Positions 6,000-6,677 of a DNA stretch of 6,677 nt are shown in pieces. The stretch spans positions 1 to 6,677 of the forward strand of contig CAMYZK010000145.1 in NCBI GenBank assembly GCA_947303825.1, written 5' to 3'. The stretch comes from an uncultured Prevotella sp. (GTDB lineage Bacteria; Bacteroidota; Bacteroidia; Bacteroidales; Bacteroidaceae). Made by a program: the position numbers and the translations under genes. The notes beneath the pieces were generated by a model, which searched no databases, was not told where the DNA came from, and saw nothing but the letters and a program-made list of their open reading frames with translations. Numbering within the stretch: position 1 is the first letter of the stretch; each line of letters opens with the position of its first letter.

Positions 6000-6538
6000 A
6001 AAAAGTAATAATCATAGCAGGTTTCGGAGGCCAGGGAGTGCTCTCTATGGGTAAGATACTGGCATACAGCGGATTGATGGAAGGCAAAGAAGTGACCTGG
6101 ATGCCTGCCTACGGCCCCGAGCAGCGTGGCGGCACCGCCAATGTCACTGTCATCGTGAGCGACGAACGCATATCGTCGCCCATCCTCAGCAAGTATGACA
6201 TCGCCATTGTGCTCAATCAGCCATCGCTTGAAAAGTTTGAGCCAAAGCTTAAGCCGGGTGGAATACTTATCTACGACAGCTACGGTATCATCAACCCACC
6301 CACGCGCAGCGATATCAACATCTACAAGATTGACGCAATGGACAAGGCTGCCGAGATGAAAAATGGAAAAATCTTCAACATGATTGTTCTTGGCGGGCTG
6401 CTCAAGGTTTGTCCTGTGGTTGGCACCGGAGGAGTGGAGAAAGCCCTGAAGAAGACACTGCCCGAGCGTCACCATTCACTCATACCGCTGAACATGCAGG
6501 CTATCGACGAGGGAGGAGAGATCATTCAGAAACTATAA
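5996..6538 (+). CDS. korC: 2-oxoacid:ferredoxin oxidoreductase, gamma subunit (KorC)
   Basis: The gamma subunit corresponds to the domain of pyruvate:ferredoxin oxidoreductase that closes over the active site and helps hold coenzyme A. The 180 residues have the normal family length. They start with the glycine-rich MKKVIIIAGFGGQGVLSMGK (GFGGQG at 9-14), continue with the signature WMPAYGPEQRGG (35-46), and include a Rossmann-like stretch ending KPGGILIYDS. The ATG at 5996 overlaps the beta-subunit stop codon by 4 nt, so the two are probably made in equal amounts. It is the last gene of the operon; a hairpin terminator begins 20 nt after its stop codon. Together with korD, korA and korB it completes a four-subunit enzyme, with no component missing. 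Confidence 0.95.
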   Translation: MKKVIIIAGFGGQGVLSMGKILAYSGLMEGKEVTWMPAYGPEQRGGTANVTVIVSDERISSPILSKYDIAIVLNQPSLEKFEPKLKPGGILIYDSYGIINPPTRSDINIYKIDAMDKAAEMKNGKIFNMIVLGGLLKVCPVVGTGGVEKALKKTLPERHHSLIPLNMQAIDEGGEIIQKL

Positions 6539-6558
6539 GAAACAGTTTTTACACCCAT

Positions 6559-6607
6559 AAGAGGACACAGCAAACACACCGTTTTTCGTTTTTCTGTGTC
6601 CTCTTTT
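6559..6607 (+). terminator. Intrinsic terminator of the oxidoreductase operon
   Basis: A perfect 12-bp inverted repeat (6559-6570 AAGAGGACACAG pairing with 6594-6605) is followed by a T run to 6607. The 23-nt loop is unusually long and contains two T-rich pentads in GTTTTTCGTTTTT. A small inner pairing (AAAC 6572-6575 with GTTT 6588-6591) could shorten it. It starts 20 nt downstream of the korC stop codon. Confidence 0.8.
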
Positions 6608-6677
6608 CATATTCTAGTGCGGAGTGACAAGGAATGAAGGAGGAGCAATAGCAACACCATTTGGCAAGCCAATGTAC
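6608..6677. other. Intergenic end of window, no gene recognised
   Basis: The last 70 bases hold no codon pattern I can assign. A minus-strand frame is open across them and through the terminator hairpin, but the translated residues (rich in Cys, Trp and His) resemble no protein I know. A small inverted repeat, TTGGC-AA-GCCAA at 6661-6672, lies at the edge and may belong to something outside the window. Confidence 0.4.

Noticed and set aside
6608..6677. Minus-strand open frame entering from the right edge
   Set aside because: It passes through the terminator hairpin, and its Cys/Trp/His-rich translation has no recognisable domain. Too little sequence to support a gene.

Overview
The window reads as chromosomal housekeeping DNA from a member of the Bacteroidales, most like Prevotella or a relative. 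This rests on three things. The FolD, Ffh and EF-G proteins have a Bacteroidetes character. The two promoters carry the Bacteroidetes-type signature (TTTG, 19-20 bp, TAnnTTTG) instead of an E. coli-type -35/-10. Clear Shine-Dalgarno sequences are generally lacking before the starts. The species assignment is inference, since no rRNA or marker search was possible.

Layout. (1) Positions 2-499, + strand: C-terminal end of an EF-G-type translation factor, cut by the window edge and probably the divergent EF-G2 paralog. It is followed by a strong hairpin terminator (522-556). (2) 557-624: two head-to-tail copies of a 34-bp unit, differing at two bases, in the gap between convergent transcription units. 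(3) 3726 down to 644, - strand: a tight four-gene unit, ffh (signal recognition particle GTPase), a TerB-like acidic helical protein, folD (one-carbon metabolism), and a 59-residue single-TPR protein that starts with GTG and is easily missed. Gaps between these genes are 18, 9 and 14 nt. (4) 3727-3912: a divergent intergenic region with one clean promoter per direction, both using the same -7 octamer TACTTTTG. (5) 3913-6538, + strand: a four-gene operon for a 2-oxoacid:ferredoxin oxidoreductase in the order delta (2x[4Fe-4S]), alpha, beta, gamma. It ends in a hairpin terminator at 6559-6607. (6) 6608-6677: no supportable gene.

How it works together. The + operon would make an oxygen-sensitive, thiamine-diphosphate-dependent enzyme that interconverts a 2-oxoacid and its acyl-CoA, passing electrons through the beta-subunit cluster and the two delta-subunit clusters to ferredoxin. 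The order D-A-B-C matches the OorDABC arrangement of 2-oxoglutarate oxidoreductases, although the alpha subunit is of the type databases often name VorB. The - strand unit combines protein targeting, folate metabolism and two small proteins of unknown role. I see no mobile element, CRISPR array, tRNA, rRNA or sign of horizontal transfer. The window is largely ordinary core genome; the least explained parts are the tandem repeat, the small TPR protein and the TerB-like protein beside ffh.
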